Assembly: GCA_017557665.1 (NCBI GenBank)
Contig: JAFYYI010000012.1
Span: 1-64,000, forward strand
DNA from: Muribaculaceae bacterium
Lineage (GTDB): Bacteria; Bacteroidota; Bacteroidia; Bacteroidales; Muribaculaceae
DNA length: 64,000 bases
Reading direction: 5' to 3'
Of the stretch, positions 33,269 through 43,932 are shown piece after piece. Positions within the stretch are counted from its first letter, which is position 1, and each line of letters starts with the position of its first letter. The notes beneath the pieces are model-generated. The model was not told where the DNA came from. It did no database searches and was given only the letters and a program-made list of their open reading frames with translations. The translations under genes and the position numbers were made by a program.

Positions 33269-35890
33269 ATGGCAAAGGACCCGCTAAATACGCCGATGAT
33301 GAAGCAGTTTGTCGAGATGAAATCCAAGCATCCCGATGCGATACTGCTGTTCCGTGTGGGAGATTTCTATGAGACCTATCTCGAGGATGCGGTGACGGCC
33401 AGTGAGATATTGGGCATCACCTTGACGCGGCGCAGCAACGGCGCTGCCGCAGCGACCGAGATGGCGGGCTTCCCTCATCATGCGCTGGACACTTACCTGC
33501 CCAAACTGGTGCGCGCCGGCAAACGCGTCGCCATCTGTGACCAACTGGAGGACCCCAAGTTGACCAAGAAGCTCGTGAAACGCGGCATCACCGAGCTGGT
33601 GACGCCTGGCGTTGTCGTGGGCGGCACGATGCTCGACCGCAAGGAGAACAACTTCCTGGCCGCGGTGCACTTCGGCAAGAAAATGCTTGGTGTCTCGTTC
33701 CTTGACATCAGCACGGGTGAGTTCCTCACCGCCGAGGGCAATGAGGAGTATGTGGACAAACTACTGGTCAATTTTTCTCCGAAGGAGGTGCTCATCGAGC
33801 GCAGCAACCGTCAACGGTTTGCCGCCACGTTCTCGTCGCGTTATCTGACCTTTGACCTCGAGGATTGGGTGTTTACCTTTGATGCCGCTAATGACCGTCT
33901 GCTCAAGCACTTTGAGACGCAGAACCTCAAGGGCTTCGGCATCTCGAGCATGGAAAACGCCATCATTGCCAGCGGTGCTATTCTGCACTATCTTGACATC
34001 ACCCAGCATACCCAGCTGGGCCACATCACCCACCTGTCACGCATCGAGGCCGAGCGCTACGTTCGTTTGGACAAATTTACTATCCGCAACCTGGAGCTTG
34101 TGGCGCCCATGAATGACGATGGCAAGTCGCTGCTTGACGTTATTGACCGCACTATCTCGCCGATGGGAGGCCGCATGATGCGCCGCTGGGTGCTCTTCCC
34201 CTTACAGGATGTCAAGGCCATCAACCGTCGCCTCGATGTGGTGGAACACTTCATGCGCGACCCCGATGGGCGTGACTTGGTCAAGGAGCGGCTGGAATTG
34301 ATTGGTGACCTGGAACGCTTGACGTCCAAGGCCGCCGTCGGCCGCATCACGCCGCGTGAACTCGTCCAGCTCAAGAGCGCCCTGCAGGCCATTGAACCCA
34401 TCAAGCAATACTGCTCCCAGTCTCCGTGTGAGGTACTGCGTGCCATGGGCGAGCAGCTGAATCCGTGTGCCATCATCCGTGACCGCATTGAACGCGAAAT
34501 CAATCCTGACGCACCTAACCAGACCAATCGGGGCAACATCATCTGCCGAGGGGTGGATGCCCAGCTCGACGAGTTGCGCGATATCTCCAGTAGCGGCAAG
34601 GACTATCTGGTGGCCATGCAACGCTCCTTGAGCGACCAGACGGGCATCCCCAGCCTGAAGATTGCCTACAACAATGTGTTCGGCTACTATATCGAGGTGC
34701 GCAACACCCACAAGGACAAGGTGCCCGAAGAGTGGATACGCAAGCAGACGCTGGTCAGCGCCGAACGCTATGTGACCCAGGAACTCAAGGAATATGAGGA
34801 GAAAATCCTTGGAGCTGAAGAGAAGATACTCATCATTGAGGGGCGCCTGTTCAACGAACTGGTGACCGCCGTAACCGAGTATATCCCCGCCATCCAGAAC
34901 GATAGTGCGATCATTGCCCAGCTTGACTGCCTCAACGCGCTGACGCGCGTGGCGATGGAGAACCGCTACAACCGTCCAGTGCTCGACGACAGCCTTGATA
35001 TTGATATCGCGATGGGCCGTCACCCCGTCATCGAGTGCCAGTTGCCGCCTGGCGAGACCTATGTGCCCAACAGCATCCGTCTGAGCAACGATGATCAGCA
35101 GATTATCATCATCACCGGTCCCAATATGGCCGGTAAGTCGGCATTGCTCCGTCAGACGGCGCTTATTACCCTAATGGCCCAGATGGGCAGTTTCGTTCCG
35201 GCTCAGCAGGCGCGTATCGGCGTGGTGGATAAGATCTTTACCCGTGTGGGTGCCAGCGACAACATTTCGCTGGGTGAGTCCACCTTTATGGTCGAGATGA
35301 CCGAGGCAGCCGCTATCCTCAACAACATGAGTCAGAGGAGCCTCATCTTGTTCGACGAGTTGGGTAGGGGAACAAGCACCTACGACGGCATCAGTATCGC
35401 CTGGAGTATAGTCGAGCACATCCATGAGCATGCCGCGAGACCCAAAACGCTCTTTGCCACCCACTACCATGAGTTGAACGAGATGGAGAAATCTTTCAAG
35501 CGCATCGTGAACTATAACGTCAGCGTGAAGGAAATCAATGGCAAGGTGGTGTTTGTGCGACAGTTGGTCAAGGGCGGCAGCGAGCACAGCTTCGGTATCC
35601 ACGTTGCCAAGCTCGCCGGTATGCCCCCCACCATCGTCAAGCGAGCTAATGAGGTGCTGAAGCAACTGGAGGCCAACAATCGCAACGACAGCGCCCTGAC
35701 CAAGGACCTGGGCGATGTGGCTAGCAGCCGCTCGGGCTATCAACTGTCCATCTTCCAGCTCGACGATCCCGTCTTGAGCCAAATCCGCGACGAGATTCTC
35801 ACCATCGACATCAACAACCTCACGCCGATGGAAGCCCTCAACAAGCTCTACGACATTAAGGGTATCCTCACTGGCAAGAAAGAGAGATAG
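33269..35890 (+). CDS. mutS: DNA mismatch repair protein MutS
   Basis: An 873-residue MutS1. The mismatch-reading Phe-x-Glu is in GDFYETY near residue 32. The ATPase has Walker A GPNMAGKS (617-624), the ordered loop [18 protein letters not shown], Walker [17 protein letters not shown] and ATHYHEL. Length and domain order are those of canonical MutS, ending with the helix-turn-helix and a short tail. It recognises mispairs and recruits MutL. The U32 peptidase gene starts 6 bases after its stop, so both are in one operon. Confidence 0.97.
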   Translation: MAKDPLNTPMMKQFVEMKSKHPDAILLFRVGDFYETYLEDAVTASEILGITLTRRSNGAAAATEMAGFPHHALDTYLPKLVRAGKRVAICDQLEDPKLTKKLVKRGITELVTPGVVVGGTMLDRKENNFLAAVHFGKKMLGVSFLDISTGEFLTAEGNEEYVDKLLVNFSPKEVLIERSNRQRFAATFSSRYLTFDLEDWVFTFDAANDRLLKHFETQNLKGFGISSMENAIIASGAILHYLDITQHTQLGHITHLSRIEAERYVRLDKFTIRNLELVAPMNDDGKSLLDVIDRTISPMGGRMMRRWVLFPLQDVKAINRRLDVVEHFMRDPDGRDLVKERLELIGDLERLTSKAAVGRITPRELVQLKSALQAIEPIKQYCSQSPCEVLRAMGEQLNPCAIIRDRIEREINPDAPNQTNRGNIICRGVDAQLDELRDISSSGKDYLVAMQRSLSDQTGIPSLKIAYNNVFGYYIEVRNTHKDKVPEEWIRKQTLVSAERYVTQELKEYEEKILGAEEKILIIEGRLFNELVTAVTEYIPAIQNDSAIIAQLDCLNALTRVAMENRYNRPVLDDSLDIDIAMGRHPVIECQLPPGETYVPNSIRLSNDDQQIIIITGPNMAGKSALLRQTALITLMAQMGSFVPAQQARIGVVDKIFTRVGASDNISLGESTFMVEMTEAAAILNNMSQRSLILFDELGRGTSTYDGISIAWSIVEHIHEHAARPKTLFATHYHELNEMEKSFKRIVNYNVSVKEINGKVVFVRQLVKGGSEHSFGIHVAKLAGMPPTIVKRANEVLKQLEANNRNDSALTKDLGDVASSRSGYQLSIFQLDDPVLSQIRDEILTIDINNLTPMEALNKLYDIKGILTGKKER

Positions 35891-35896
35891 TTTAAA

Positions 35897-37159
35897 ATGA
35901 AACAAGATATGAAACGAGCTGATTTTGAAATCATGGCCCCTGTGGGCTCTTGGGAATCGCTGTATGCCGCCCAGCAGGGCGGTGCCGATGCCATCTACTT
36001 TGGCATCGAAGGGTTGAACATGCGCTCGCGTTCCAGTGTCAATTTCACGCTCGAGGACCTGCGCACCATTGCTCAATGGTGCAGTGAACACGGCATGAAG
36101 AGTTACTTGACCGTCAACACCATCATCTATGACGAGGACATGGATTACATGCGGCAGATTGTTACCGCTGCACGTGATGCCCAGGTGAGCGCCATCATTG
36201 CCAGCGATATGGCGACCATCCTGTTTGCCCGCAGTATCGGGGTGGAGGTGCACATTTCCACTCAAGTCAACGTGAGCAACAGCGAGGCGGTGCGCTACTA
36301 CAGCCAGTGGGCCGATATCATGGTGCTCGCACGCGAGTTGAACTTGGAACAAGTGACCAAAATCACCGATTTCATCGAGAAGAACGATGTGCGTGGGCCG
36401 CATGGTGAGCGCGTCAGGCTGGAGATGTTCTGTCATGGCGCCCTGTGCATGGCTGTGAGCGGCAAGTGTTACATGAGCCTGCACCAGGAGAACACCAGTG
36501 CCAATCGCGGCGCCTGCCGTCAGATTTGCCGTCGCGGCTATCTCGTTACCGACCTGGTCAACGGCGACGAACTGGCTATCGAGAACAAGTACATCATGTC
36601 GCCCAAGGACTTGAAGACTATCCACTTCCTCAACAAGATGGTGGATGCCGGCGTGACGGTGTTCAAGATTGAGGGTCGGGCTCGCGGACCGGAATATGTG
36701 CGCACGGTGGTCGGTTGCTATGACGAGGCATTACGTGCCATCTGCGACGGCACCTATACCGAGGAGCGCATCAACGAGTGGAACGAGCGGCTGGGCAAGG
36801 TGTTCAACCGCGGCTTCTGGGACGGTTATTATATGGGCCAAAGGCTGGGTGAATGGTCGGCCAAGTACGGCTCCAGTGCCACCAGAGTAAAAGTCTATGC
36901 CGCCAAGGGCATCCGCTACTACAGCAAACTGGGTGTCGCCGAGTTCCTGATGGAAGCCGGCGAACTGCATGTCGGCGATGAGGCATGGATTATCGGCCCC
37001 ACCACGGGTGCTATCCCCCTGACCATTGAGGAAATCCGTGTCGATCTCAAACCCGTTGAAAAGACCGTCAAGGGCGAACACTTCTCTATTGCCGTTCCCG
37101 AGAAAATCCGCCCCAGCGACAAACTCTACCTGTGGCAACCCGTCACCCCCAAGCAGTGA
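35897..37159 (+). CDS. U32 peptidase family protein (TrhP/RlhA-like)
   Basis: A 420-residue U32-family protein. The N-terminal TIM-barrel part has MAPVGSWESLYAAQQGGADAIYFG and HISTQVNVSN. The four-cysteine cluster GALCMAVSGKCYMS and RGACRQICRRGY is present, the likely iron-sulfur ligands of the family. Members such as E. coli TrhP and RlhA take part in prephenate-dependent hydroxylation of tRNA uridine-34 or of 23S rRNA, rather than acting as proteases; which RNA is used here cannot be read from the sequence. It follows mutS by 6 bases. Confidence 0.87.
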   Translation: MKQDMKRADFEIMAPVGSWESLYAAQQGGADAIYFGIEGLNMRSRSSVNFTLEDLRTIAQWCSEHGMKSYLTVNTIIYDEDMDYMRQIVTAARDAQVSAIIASDMATILFARSIGVEVHISTQVNVSNSEAVRYYSQWADIMVLARELNLEQVTKITDFIEKNDVRGPHGERVRLEMFCHGALCMAVSGKCYMSLHQENTSANRGACRQICRRGYLVTDLVNGDELAIENKYIMSPKDLKTIHFLNKMVDAGVTVFKIEGRARGPEYVRTVVGCYDEALRAICDGTYTEERINEWNERLGKVFNRGFWDGYYMGQRLGEWSAKYGSSATRVKVYAAKGIRYYSKLGVAEFLMEAGELHVGDEAWIIGPTTGAIPLTIEEIRVDLKPVEKTVKGEHFSIAVPEKIRPSDKLYLWQPVTPKQ

Positions 37160-37243
37160 AAACCGCAGCTTCGGTAGGAAAAAGACAGAAGGCGTTGCTA
37201 TCTATATGGAATATAGTTTATTAACAAATATAAATCGTTGCTT

Positions 37244-39079
37244 ATGAAGAAGATTACTTTAGTTATGCTCTTTGCCGTTATTGCGGCAATGAGCGCTTGG
37301 GGCCAGGGGCTGACGGCCTCGTTTGCTGCCGAAGAGGCTTCAGTGCCCTATTACCAGATGGGTTGGGACACCCCCAGTGAGTTTGACACATGGACCTATG
37401 AGGCAACCAGTAGCAGCACTTGGAAACAGGGAAACCGCTCGCAATCGTTCTCAACAATCGATCTGACGAGCGTTGCGTCGTTGATTCTTGATTACAGTTC
37501 CGGCCAGAACGAGGTGGCCACTTCTCCCGCTATCGAAATCAGGCCCAACAGCACGCTTGAATTCTACTGCTATGCCAGTGGCATCTATCTGGTTTATGGC
37601 GCATGGAAACTGTATGCCATCGTGGATGAAACACCCGTGTTGCTCATTGATCAGTTCATGTGGGCGCAGGATGCCGGTTACGATGGTCCCAGCTGGGAAC
37701 GGTTCACGGTCGACCTTGCAGAGTATGCCGGCCAGCAGGTGCAGTTCTCGTTCGTCTATCAGGGCAGCTATGGCGAGGACGAGGCCATCGATGGCTTCAG
37801 GATTCTGCAAGCCGATGCCGGCGATGATGCTGTCATCAATATCAACGAGGGAGAGAGTGTACACTTCAAGGACATGTCCACTGGTAGTGTCACCTCTTGG
37901 AGCTGGACCTTTGAGGGCGGTGAACCCGCTACAAGCACCGAGCAGAACCCCGTTGTGACCTATAACCGTGCAGGCTCCTATGCAGTGACGCTCACTGTCG
38001 GCGACGGCACTGCAACCGACACCAAGTCTCGTGCCGCCTATGTCATTGTTCATGCCGAGGCTCCTGTTGCCCATGTTGGCCTGCCCGACGGCGCTTACCT
38101 CTCGCCGTGGGTGATGATGTTTGTTCCTGTCGATGTGCCCTTGACTTTCAAGGATGCTTCTACCGGCAACCCCACCTCGTGGTTGTGGACCTTTGATGGT
38201 ACCGATATCACTACCAGCGACTTGCAGAATCCCACTGTGACCTATCTACAGGAGGGTACCTATGGCTTGAAGCTTGAAGTGGCTAACGAAGTGGGTTCGA
38301 GTGTGGATGAGTATGTCAACACGGCTATTCAAGCCGGCGGCGAACAGGAAGTGTGGAACATCGCCCCCGAGGAGAATGGTGACTTGACGATGATGGAGAT
38401 GGGCTGGTATGGCAATTATGCCGGAACCAACTGGCTGGGCATTGGTGAGTTTGCCGAGCACTTTGACGCTCCCTTGACCGATGCACAGATCAAGCAGGTG
38501 AATGTTTACTTCGGTAAGACCACCGCCGCCTCGACCGATGCCGACATCGAGATGAAGATCATGACTGCCGATGCCGACGGCATGCCCGGCGAGGTGCTGG
38601 GTACCACGAGCGTGAAGGCTGGTGACCTGGCCTATGACCCGACGACGGTCAATGCCACCGAGTTTGTCTTTGACGAGCCTGTGGACATCCCTGCCGGCAC
38701 CGAGTTCTTTGCTGTCGTGGGTCCTTTCCCCAACGATTACGGTGATGATATCGCTATCCTGCTGTGCCGCCGTGACCAAGGTGAGAAATGCACCGGCTAT
38801 CACTTCGTCTATGACGAGGAGGGTTATGAGTATCTTGAGACAGGAACATGGTACAAAAACACCGACGATCCTCTGTCGATTGCCATGGCACCCGTGCTGC
38901 GTTTCGTCACGCCCACACCTCCCACCAGTATTGACGAGCCTGTGGTGGGCAAGCAGGTGCTCGGTCACACCTATTATAATGTTGCCGGCATGTCAAGCAC
39001 TACGCCCTTTGATGGCGTGAACATCGTGGTTACCCGCTACAGCGACGGAACCTTCACAACCACCAAGGTGATGAAGTAA
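37244..39079 (+). CDS. Secreted PKD-domain protein
   Basis: A 611-residue exported protein, starting at the ATG at 37244 (MKKITLVMLFA) with a signal peptide ending SAWGQ. A MAM- or choice-of-anchor-like module covers about 30-190. Two PKD domains follow: about 195-275 (TSWSWTFEGGEPATSTEQNP) and 280-365 (TSWLWTFDGTDITTSDLQNP). Another beta domain (about 375-560) ends in a 40-residue tail YYNVAGMSSTTPFDGVNIVV..TTTKVMK, which looks like the C-terminal sorting-type tail common on secreted Bacteroidales proteins. No catalytic motif. Probably adhesive or substrate-binding, surface-located. Confidence 0.78.
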   Translation: MKKITLVMLFAVIAAMSAWGQGLTASFAAEEASVPYYQMGWDTPSEFDTWTYEATSSSTWKQGNRSQSFSTIDLTSVASLILDYSSGQNEVATSPAIEIRPNSTLEFYCYASGIYLVYGAWKLYAIVDETPVLLIDQFMWAQDAGYDGPSWERFTVDLAEYAGQQVQFSFVYQGSYGEDEAIDGFRILQADAGDDAVININEGESVHFKDMSTGSVTSWSWTFEGGEPATSTEQNPVVTYNRAGSYAVTLTVGDGTATDTKSRAAYVIVHAEAPVAHVGLPDGAYLSPWVMMFVPVDVPLTFKDASTGNPTSWLWTFDGTDITTSDLQNPTVTYLQEGTYGLKLEVANEVGSSVDEYVNTAIQAGGEQEVWNIAPEENGDLTMMEMGWYGNYAGTNWLGIGEFAEHFDAPLTDAQIKQVNVYFGKTTAASTDADIEMKIMTADADGMPGEVLGTTSVKAGDLAYDPTTVNATEFVFDEPVDIPAGTEFFAVVGPFPNDYGDDIAILLCRRDQGEKCTGYHFVYDEEGYEYLETGTWYKNTDDPLSIAMAPVLRFVTPTPPTSIDEPVVGKQVLGHTYYNVAGMSSTTPFDGVNIVVTRYSDGTFTTTKVMK

Positions 39080-39110
39080 GCTTTATTCAGCTTTACGATA
39101 ATCATCATTG

Positions 39111-39153
39111 AACAAGAGGGAGTGCCAAATTTTTGGCACTCCCTCTCTTGTTG
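39111..39153. terminator. Bidirectional terminator between the PKD gene and glgB
   Basis: Near-perfect stem of about 19 bp: AACAAGAGGGAGTGCCAAA / TTTGGCACTCCCTCTCTTGTT. Confidence 0.92.
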
Positions 39154-39175
39154 ATTTTCGGTGATTGATGTTACG

Positions 39176-41245
39176 TTATTTCTTCTTGGAAACCGTTTTC
39201 TTGGCGACCGTTTTCTTGCGGGGCTTAGGAGCCTTCAGGCGCAGGATTTGGGCGCTGCGGACCGGCAGGTAGAGTTTGAGCCAGCCCAGGTGTGCATCGG
39301 CATACAGGCCGTCGTACTCGGTGAGGTGATTCACGCTGCTGTCAATGTTGCCATAACCGCCGTAACGCGCATCGTCGCTGTCGAACACGCCCTGATACTC
39401 GCCTTCGGGAGCCAGCATGGGATAATCCACATGAGATTGCGTGGGGCTGAAGTTGAACACAAACACGAGGTCGCCACGCATGTAGGCCAGCACTTGGTCG
39501 TCGTCCTTGTCCCAGAGTTTGCGCACGGGCAGTTTCTGGAAGTTCTTCACACCGCCGATGAGGTGAATCATATCGTTGTCCCAGTTGTTGAGGAACTGGT
39601 ACTTGAGGTCCTCGCGGTCCACAAGATCCCACTGGCGACGGGCATACTTATAGCTCCAGCCGTTGCCCTCGCGGGGGAAGTCAATCCACTCGGGATGACC
39701 CCACTCGTTGCCCATGAAGTTGAGATAGGCGCCGTTGATAAGCGACAAAGTAACGAGGCGAATCATCTTGTGCAGCGCCATGCCGCGGTCCACCGTACCG
39801 TCGTGGTCATCTGTCATCATGTGCCAGTACATCTCCTTGTCGATGAGGCGGAAGATGATGGTCTTGTCGCCCACGAGTGCCTGGTCGTGGCTCTCGGCAT
39901 AGGAGACCGTCTTCTCATCGGCGCGGCGGTTGGTCAGTTCCCAGAAGATGGACGTCGGCTTCCAATCCTCGTCCTTGCGCTCCTTAATGGTCTTAATCCA
40001 GTAGTCGGGGATACCCATCGCCATGCGGTAGTCAAAGCCGATACCGCCGTCCTTGAAGGTGCGGGCCAGACCGGGCATGCCGCTCATCTCCTCGGCAATG
40101 GTGATGGCGTGCGGATTGACGGTGTGGATGAGTTCGTTGGCCAGCGTCAGATAGGTGATGGCATTGGTGTCCTGAGTGCCATTGTAGTAGTCGTCATAGC
40201 TGCCGAAGGCTTGTCCCAGTCCGTGGCTGTAGTAGAGCATCGAGGTCACACCATCGAAGCGGAAGCCGTCGAACTTGTATTCCTCCAACCAGAACTTGCA
40301 GTTGGACAGCAGGAAGTTGAGCACCGCATTCTTGCCGTAGTCGAAACACAGCGAGTCCCAAGCGGGATGCTCACGCTTGTCGTCACCGTAGAAGTAGAGG
40401 TCGCCAGTGCCGTCAAAGCAGCCCAGACCCTCAACCTCGTTCTTCACCGCATGAGAGTGGACGATGTCCATGATGACCGCCACGCCCTGGGCATGAGCGT
40501 CATCGATGAGGTGCTTCAGCTCTTCAGGGGTGCCGAAGCGTGATGAAGCGGCGTAGAAGCTTGACACGTGGTAGCCGAATGAGCCGTAGTAGGGATGCTC
40601 CTGGATGGCCATGATCTGGATGGCGTTGTAGCCGTCGGCGACGATGCGCGGCAGCACGTTCACACGGAACTCCTCGTAAGTGCCCACACCCTCACGGTTC
40701 TGAGCCATGCCGATGTGGCACTCATAGATGAGCAGCGGCTGCGTGTTGGGTTTGAATTTCTTGGCCTTGAATTTATAAGGTTCTTCAGGATCCCACACTT
40801 GGGCCGAGAAGATGTAGGTTTTATCGTCCTGGACCACGCGGGTGGCATAGGCAGGGATGCGTTCACCCTCACCGCCGGGCCAGTGGATGCGCAGTTTGTA
40901 CAGGTCGCCATGGCGCATAGCGCGTGCAGGCAGTTTGATTTCCCAGTTGCCGTCTTTCAAGCGTTTCAGCTTGTAGGGTGCGCACTCGCGCCAGTCGTTG
41001 AACTGACCGACGAGATAAATCTCGGTGGCGTTGGGTGCCCATTCGCGGAATACCCAGCCGCCGTTGGCGGTGTGATGCAGCCCGTAGTAATTATAGGCGT
41101 TGGCAAACTCCACGAGGTTTCCCGTGTCGCCGGTGAGTTCGGCAATCTTGTTCACAGCGTCCTGATGGCGACCATTGATGGCGTCGCTGTAGGGTTCCAG
41201 CCACGGGTCATCATTGATAATCGCTAGATTTTTCTTTTTTCTCAT
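39176..41245 (-). CDS. glgB: 1,4-alpha-glucan branching enzyme
   Basis: A 689-residue GH13 enzyme, starting at the ATG at 41245 (MRKKKNLAIIN), downstream of its -7 box. An N-terminal CBM48 Ig-like domain (about 55-160) precedes the (beta/alpha)8 barrel. The catalytic nucleophile is D331 (FRFDGVTSML), the acid/base E385 (AEEMSGMPG) and the transition-state stabiliser D454 (ESHDQAL). It makes alpha-1,6 branches in glycogen. Odd feature: the last 20 residues are Lys-rich (RKKTVAKKTVSKKK). No other glycogen gene is next to it. Confidence 0.93.
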   Translation of the reverse strand: MRKKKNLAIINDDPWLEPYSDAINGRHQDAVNKIAELTGDTGNLVEFANAYNYYGLHHTANGGWVFREWAPNATEIYLVGQFNDWRECAPYKLKRLKDGNWEIKLPARAMRHGDLYKLRIHWPGGEGERIPAYATRVVQDDKTYIFSAQVWDPEEPYKFKAKKFKPNTQPLLIYECHIGMAQNREGVGTYEEFRVNVLPRIVADGYNAIQIMAIQEHPYYGSFGYHVSSFYAASSRFGTPEELKHLIDDAHAQGVAVIMDIVHSHAVKNEVEGLGCFDGTGDLYFYGDDKREHPAWDSLCFDYGKNAVLNFLLSNCKFWLEEYKFDGFRFDGVTSMLYYSHGLGQAFGSYDDYYNGTQDTNAITYLTLANELIHTVNPHAITIAEEMSGMPGLARTFKDGGIGFDYRMAMGIPDYWIKTIKERKDEDWKPTSIFWELTNRRADEKTVSYAESHDQALVGDKTIIFRLIDKEMYWHMMTDDHDGTVDRGMALHKMIRLVTLSLINGAYLNFMGNEWGHPEWIDFPREGNGWSYKYARRQWDLVDREDLKYQFLNNWDNDMIHLIGGVKNFQKLPVRKLWDKDDDQVLAYMRGDLVFVFNFSPTQSHVDYPMLAPEGEYQGVFDSDDARYGGYGNIDSSVNHLTEYDGLYADAHLGWLKLYLPVRSAQILRLKAPKPRKKTVAKKTVSKKK

Positions 41246-41308
41246 AATCTCGCAGTTCTTGATTGGTGATGAACAACAAAGGTGGCCGAAGCCTTCCTTC
41301 ATCAATGG

Positions 41309-41316
41309 CAAAGATA
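41309..41316 (-). promoter_or_regulatory. -7 box of glgB
   Basis: TATCTTTG on the minus strand, 63 bases before the chosen glgB start, which excludes a longer frame to 41353. Confidence 0.5.
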
Positions 41317-41425
41317 CAATAATACTGACAAATACGCTCGTTATAGACCTCACTTTTTGCCACTTGTTATTGAAAACGATTGCAAATCGTTGTCATGTGA
41401 GCGTGTTGAATCAGGAAAATGGTTG

Positions 41426-41433
41426 TATCTTTG
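41426..41433 (+). promoter_or_regulatory. -7 box of the AGCS symporter gene
   Basis: TATCTTTG, 30 bases before the ATG at 41464; a possible -33 GTTG lies 17 bases upstream. It lies inside a longer frame from 41419, so the start is 41464. Confidence 0.5.
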
Positions 41434-41463
41434 CGAAGAAATATTTTTAATCTTGAGATTTAT

Positions 41464-42831
41464 ATGGGAAACATACTCACAAGTTTGAGTGACTGGATTG
41501 TGGCTGTCAGCGACGCTGTCTGCGGTTATCCCTATTTTTTCCTCCTCATCGGTGGAGGTTTGTTCTTGTTCCTGTATTCGGGGGCGGTGTCGATACGTCG
41601 TCTGCCGCGTGCCCTGAGTGCGTTGCGTGACAAGCAGGCTAGCGACCAAGGCAAGCAGTCGGGACAGATCAGTTCGGTGCAGGCGTTGTTGAGCGCCATC
41701 GCCGCCACGGTAGGCATGGGCAATATCGCCGGTGTCGCTATCGCCTTGACGATTGGAGGCCCCGGTGTGGTCTTCTGGATGTGGGTGAGTGCGCTGGTGG
41801 GTATGTCCACCAAATTCTTTGAAGGCTCGCTCTCCATCATGTACAAGGGACGTGACAGCGCCGGCGAGGTGCAGGGCGGCCCGATGTATATCATCACCAA
41901 GGGCTTGGGCGAGAAATGGAAGCCGCTGGCGGTGGCATTTTCGATTTTCGGTCTCGTGGGCACGTTGTGCTTCATGCAGGCCAACCAGCTGGTTGAGTCG
42001 GTGACCACCATTTTCACCACGCCGATGGGCATCGAGAACACGGTGTGGTTGCGTTTTGCCATGGGTCTGGTTATGGTGGCTATTGTGGGTGCCGTCATTC
42101 TGGGCGGCATCAAGCGCATCGCGCTGTTCGCATCGCGCATTGTGCCGGTGATGGTCATTCTCTACCTCATTCTGGTCATCGTCATCATGGTGATGAACTT
42201 CAGGGAGATTCCTGGCGTATTCGGCAAGATTTTTGAAGGAGCATTCAGCATGAAGGCCGGTTTTGGGGCCTTTGCCTTTGTCGCCCTGACGGGTGCCCGG
42301 CGCGCAGCCTTTGTCAACGAGGCTGGTGTGGGTACCGCTTCGATGATGCACGGCGCCAGCAAGAACACCGACCCCATCCGTGAGGGACTTATCGCCATGC
42401 TCGGCCCCGCTATCGACTCGGGCCTGGTGTGTACGCTGACGTCCATTCCCATCATCATCGCCGGTAATTACGTCGGCCTGAACGACCCCAAGGGTCTGTT
42501 CGTTGCCTTGGGCGCCTGGGGCCAACTGCTTCCCGGAATCGGTCACCTGCTGCTAATGGTGATTGTCTTCTTCTTTGCCTTCTCGACGATGTTCTCCTAC
42601 AGCTATTACGGCCAAAAGTGCACCAACTACCTGTTCGGCGCACACAACGTCAAGTGGTATAACTACTATTATCTGGCGATGATTGTCGTGGCTGCGATGA
42701 TACCGCTCAAACTCATGGTCAGCATCATGGACTTGGCTTTTGCCCTGATGGCCTGCTGCACGATGTTCACCATCATCCGTCTCTCACCGAGGGTCAAAAA
42801 GCTGATGAAGGAATACTTCGCCAAGAAATAA
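41464..42831 (+). CDS. Alanine/glycine:cation symporter (AGCS) family protein
   Basis: A 455-residue inner-membrane transporter with about 11 helices, starting at MGNILTSLSDWIVAVSDAV. AGCS signatures are clear: SSVQALLSAIAATVGMGNIAGVAIALTIGGPGVVFWMW, GGPMYIITKGLG, and a late ARRAAFVNEAGVGTASMMHGAS. It imports alanine or glycine with Na+. The gene is divergent from glgB and is followed 22 bases later by a secreted dockerin protein. Family firm; exact amino acid inferred. Confidence 0.93.
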   Translation: MGNILTSLSDWIVAVSDAVCGYPYFFLLIGGGLFLFLYSGAVSIRRLPRALSALRDKQASDQGKQSGQISSVQALLSAIAATVGMGNIAGVAIALTIGGPGVVFWMWVSALVGMSTKFFEGSLSIMYKGRDSAGEVQGGPMYIITKGLGEKWKPLAVAFSIFGLVGTLCFMQANQLVESVTTIFTTPMGIENTVWLRFAMGLVMVAIVGAVILGGIKRIALFASRIVPVMVILYLILVIVIMVMNFREIPGVFGKIFEGAFSMKAGFGAFAFVALTGARRAAFVNEAGVGTASMMHGASKNTDPIREGLIAMLGPAIDSGLVCTLTSIPIIIAGNYVGLNDPKGLFVALGAWGQLLPGIGHLLLMVIVFFFAFSTMFSYSYYGQKCTNYLFGAHNVKWYNYYYLAMIVVAAMIPLKLMVSIMDLAFALMACCTMFTIIRLSPRVKKLMKEYFAKK

Positions 42832-42853
42832 TAAACTAAACTCTTTATGCCTG

Positions 42854-43858
42854 ATGAAAAAGTTATTGTTTGTCCTGCTGATGTTGCTGGTGGCGAGCGC
42901 GGCCTCCGCAATGAAACTTCCTGACCCGGTTATCACCGTGACCGAGGGGGAAGAATACTACACGGTGGATGTGGCAGTTGAGGGAGATTACGAGTTGCGA
43001 GTGTTTTGTGGCAACTTGGAAATAGAAACCCCGTATGCCATAGAACGCCTTGATGTCGATAAGGAATACATTATCCTTGCGTTTGCTCAGCTTTATAATG
43101 AGGAAGGTTGGTCTTACAGCAATGTCGTGGAGTATGATCTCTATGTCCCTGCCAAAGAAGAAATGCCGGTTCCAGGTCCTTACCCACCCGGTTGGATTTA
43201 TTTTGATGTCATAGAGGGAGATGAATACTACACAGTTTTGGCCTATTGTGAAGAGGACGGCTTCACCGTGCAATTATGGAGTAATGGTGAGCCGGTTGAT
43301 AATCCGTACATCATTGAGCGTAGTCCTGAGGGCGATATGGAATATGTTATAACAGCATGTAGTCAAGCCGAAGGATATGATATCGTAACAGCTACTATGA
43401 CACTTGTCGTTCCTGCCCTTGACGACCCGCAACCAGGCCCTTATCCGCCTAACTGGACTTATATGGAAGTCACCGAAGGTGATCAATTTTACACGGTTAC
43501 CGCTTATTGTTATGAGGACTGTGCCACAGTGAGCTTGTATCGTGATGAAGAGGAGGTTGAAAATCCTTGCATCATTGAGCGTACTCACGAAGATCAGATA
43601 TATAGATTCACGGCAGTGGGTCATTGTGACGGATATGAGGATTCGGACAGTTCAATGGATCTTCTTATTCCGGCTCTTGATGAGCCGTTGCCCGGTGACA
43701 TGAACTGTGACGGCGAGGTGACCATTGCCGATGTCAATGCGGTGATTGACGCGATTCTGAGTCAGAGCAGCAATGAAATGTATGATTTTGATGGCGACGG
43801 CGAGGTGACTGTGTCGGACGTGACGGCACTGATAGCCTTCATCATGTCAGGACATTAA
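42854..43858 (+). CDS. Secreted repeat protein with dockerin module
   Basis: A 334-residue exported protein (signal peptide 1-19). The mature part has three tandem beta modules of about 85 residues, each starting with a GDxYYTV or EEYYTV strand and ending VVPALDxPxPGPYPP-like: near residues 24-105, 110-195 and 195-275. A dockerin type I pair closes it: GDMNCDGEVTIADVNAVI and DGDGEVTVSDVTALI. I do not recognise the repeat. It may be a bound adhesin or a substrate-binding protein, and could be co-transcribed with the symporter upstream. Confidence 0.75.
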   Translation: MKKLLFVLLMLLVASAASAMKLPDPVITVTEGEEYYTVDVAVEGDYELRVFCGNLEIETPYAIERLDVDKEYIILAFAQLYNEEGWSYSNVVEYDLYVPAKEEMPVPGPYPPGWIYFDVIEGDEYYTVLAYCEEDGFTVQLWSNGEPVDNPYIIERSPEGDMEYVITACSQAEGYDIVTATMTLVVPALDDPQPGPYPPNWTYMEVTEGDQFYTVTAYCYEDCATVSLYRDEEEVENPCIIERTHEDQIYRFTAVGHCDGYEDSDSSMDLLIPALDEPLPGDMNCDGEVTIADVNAVIDAILSQSSNEMYDFDGDGEVTVSDVTALIAFIMSGH

Positions 43859-43878
43859 TCCACAGTAGCAGAAGACAA

Positions 43879-43920
43879 TCAAGGCGTGACGGTCATGTGA
43901 CCAGTCACGCCTTGACTGTT
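43879..43920. terminator. Bidirectional terminator before ribH
   Basis: Stem TCAAGGCGTGAC / GTCACGCCTTGA with a 13-base loop, between two convergent genes. Confidence 0.85.
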
Positions 43921-43932
43921 TGAGGGATACGT

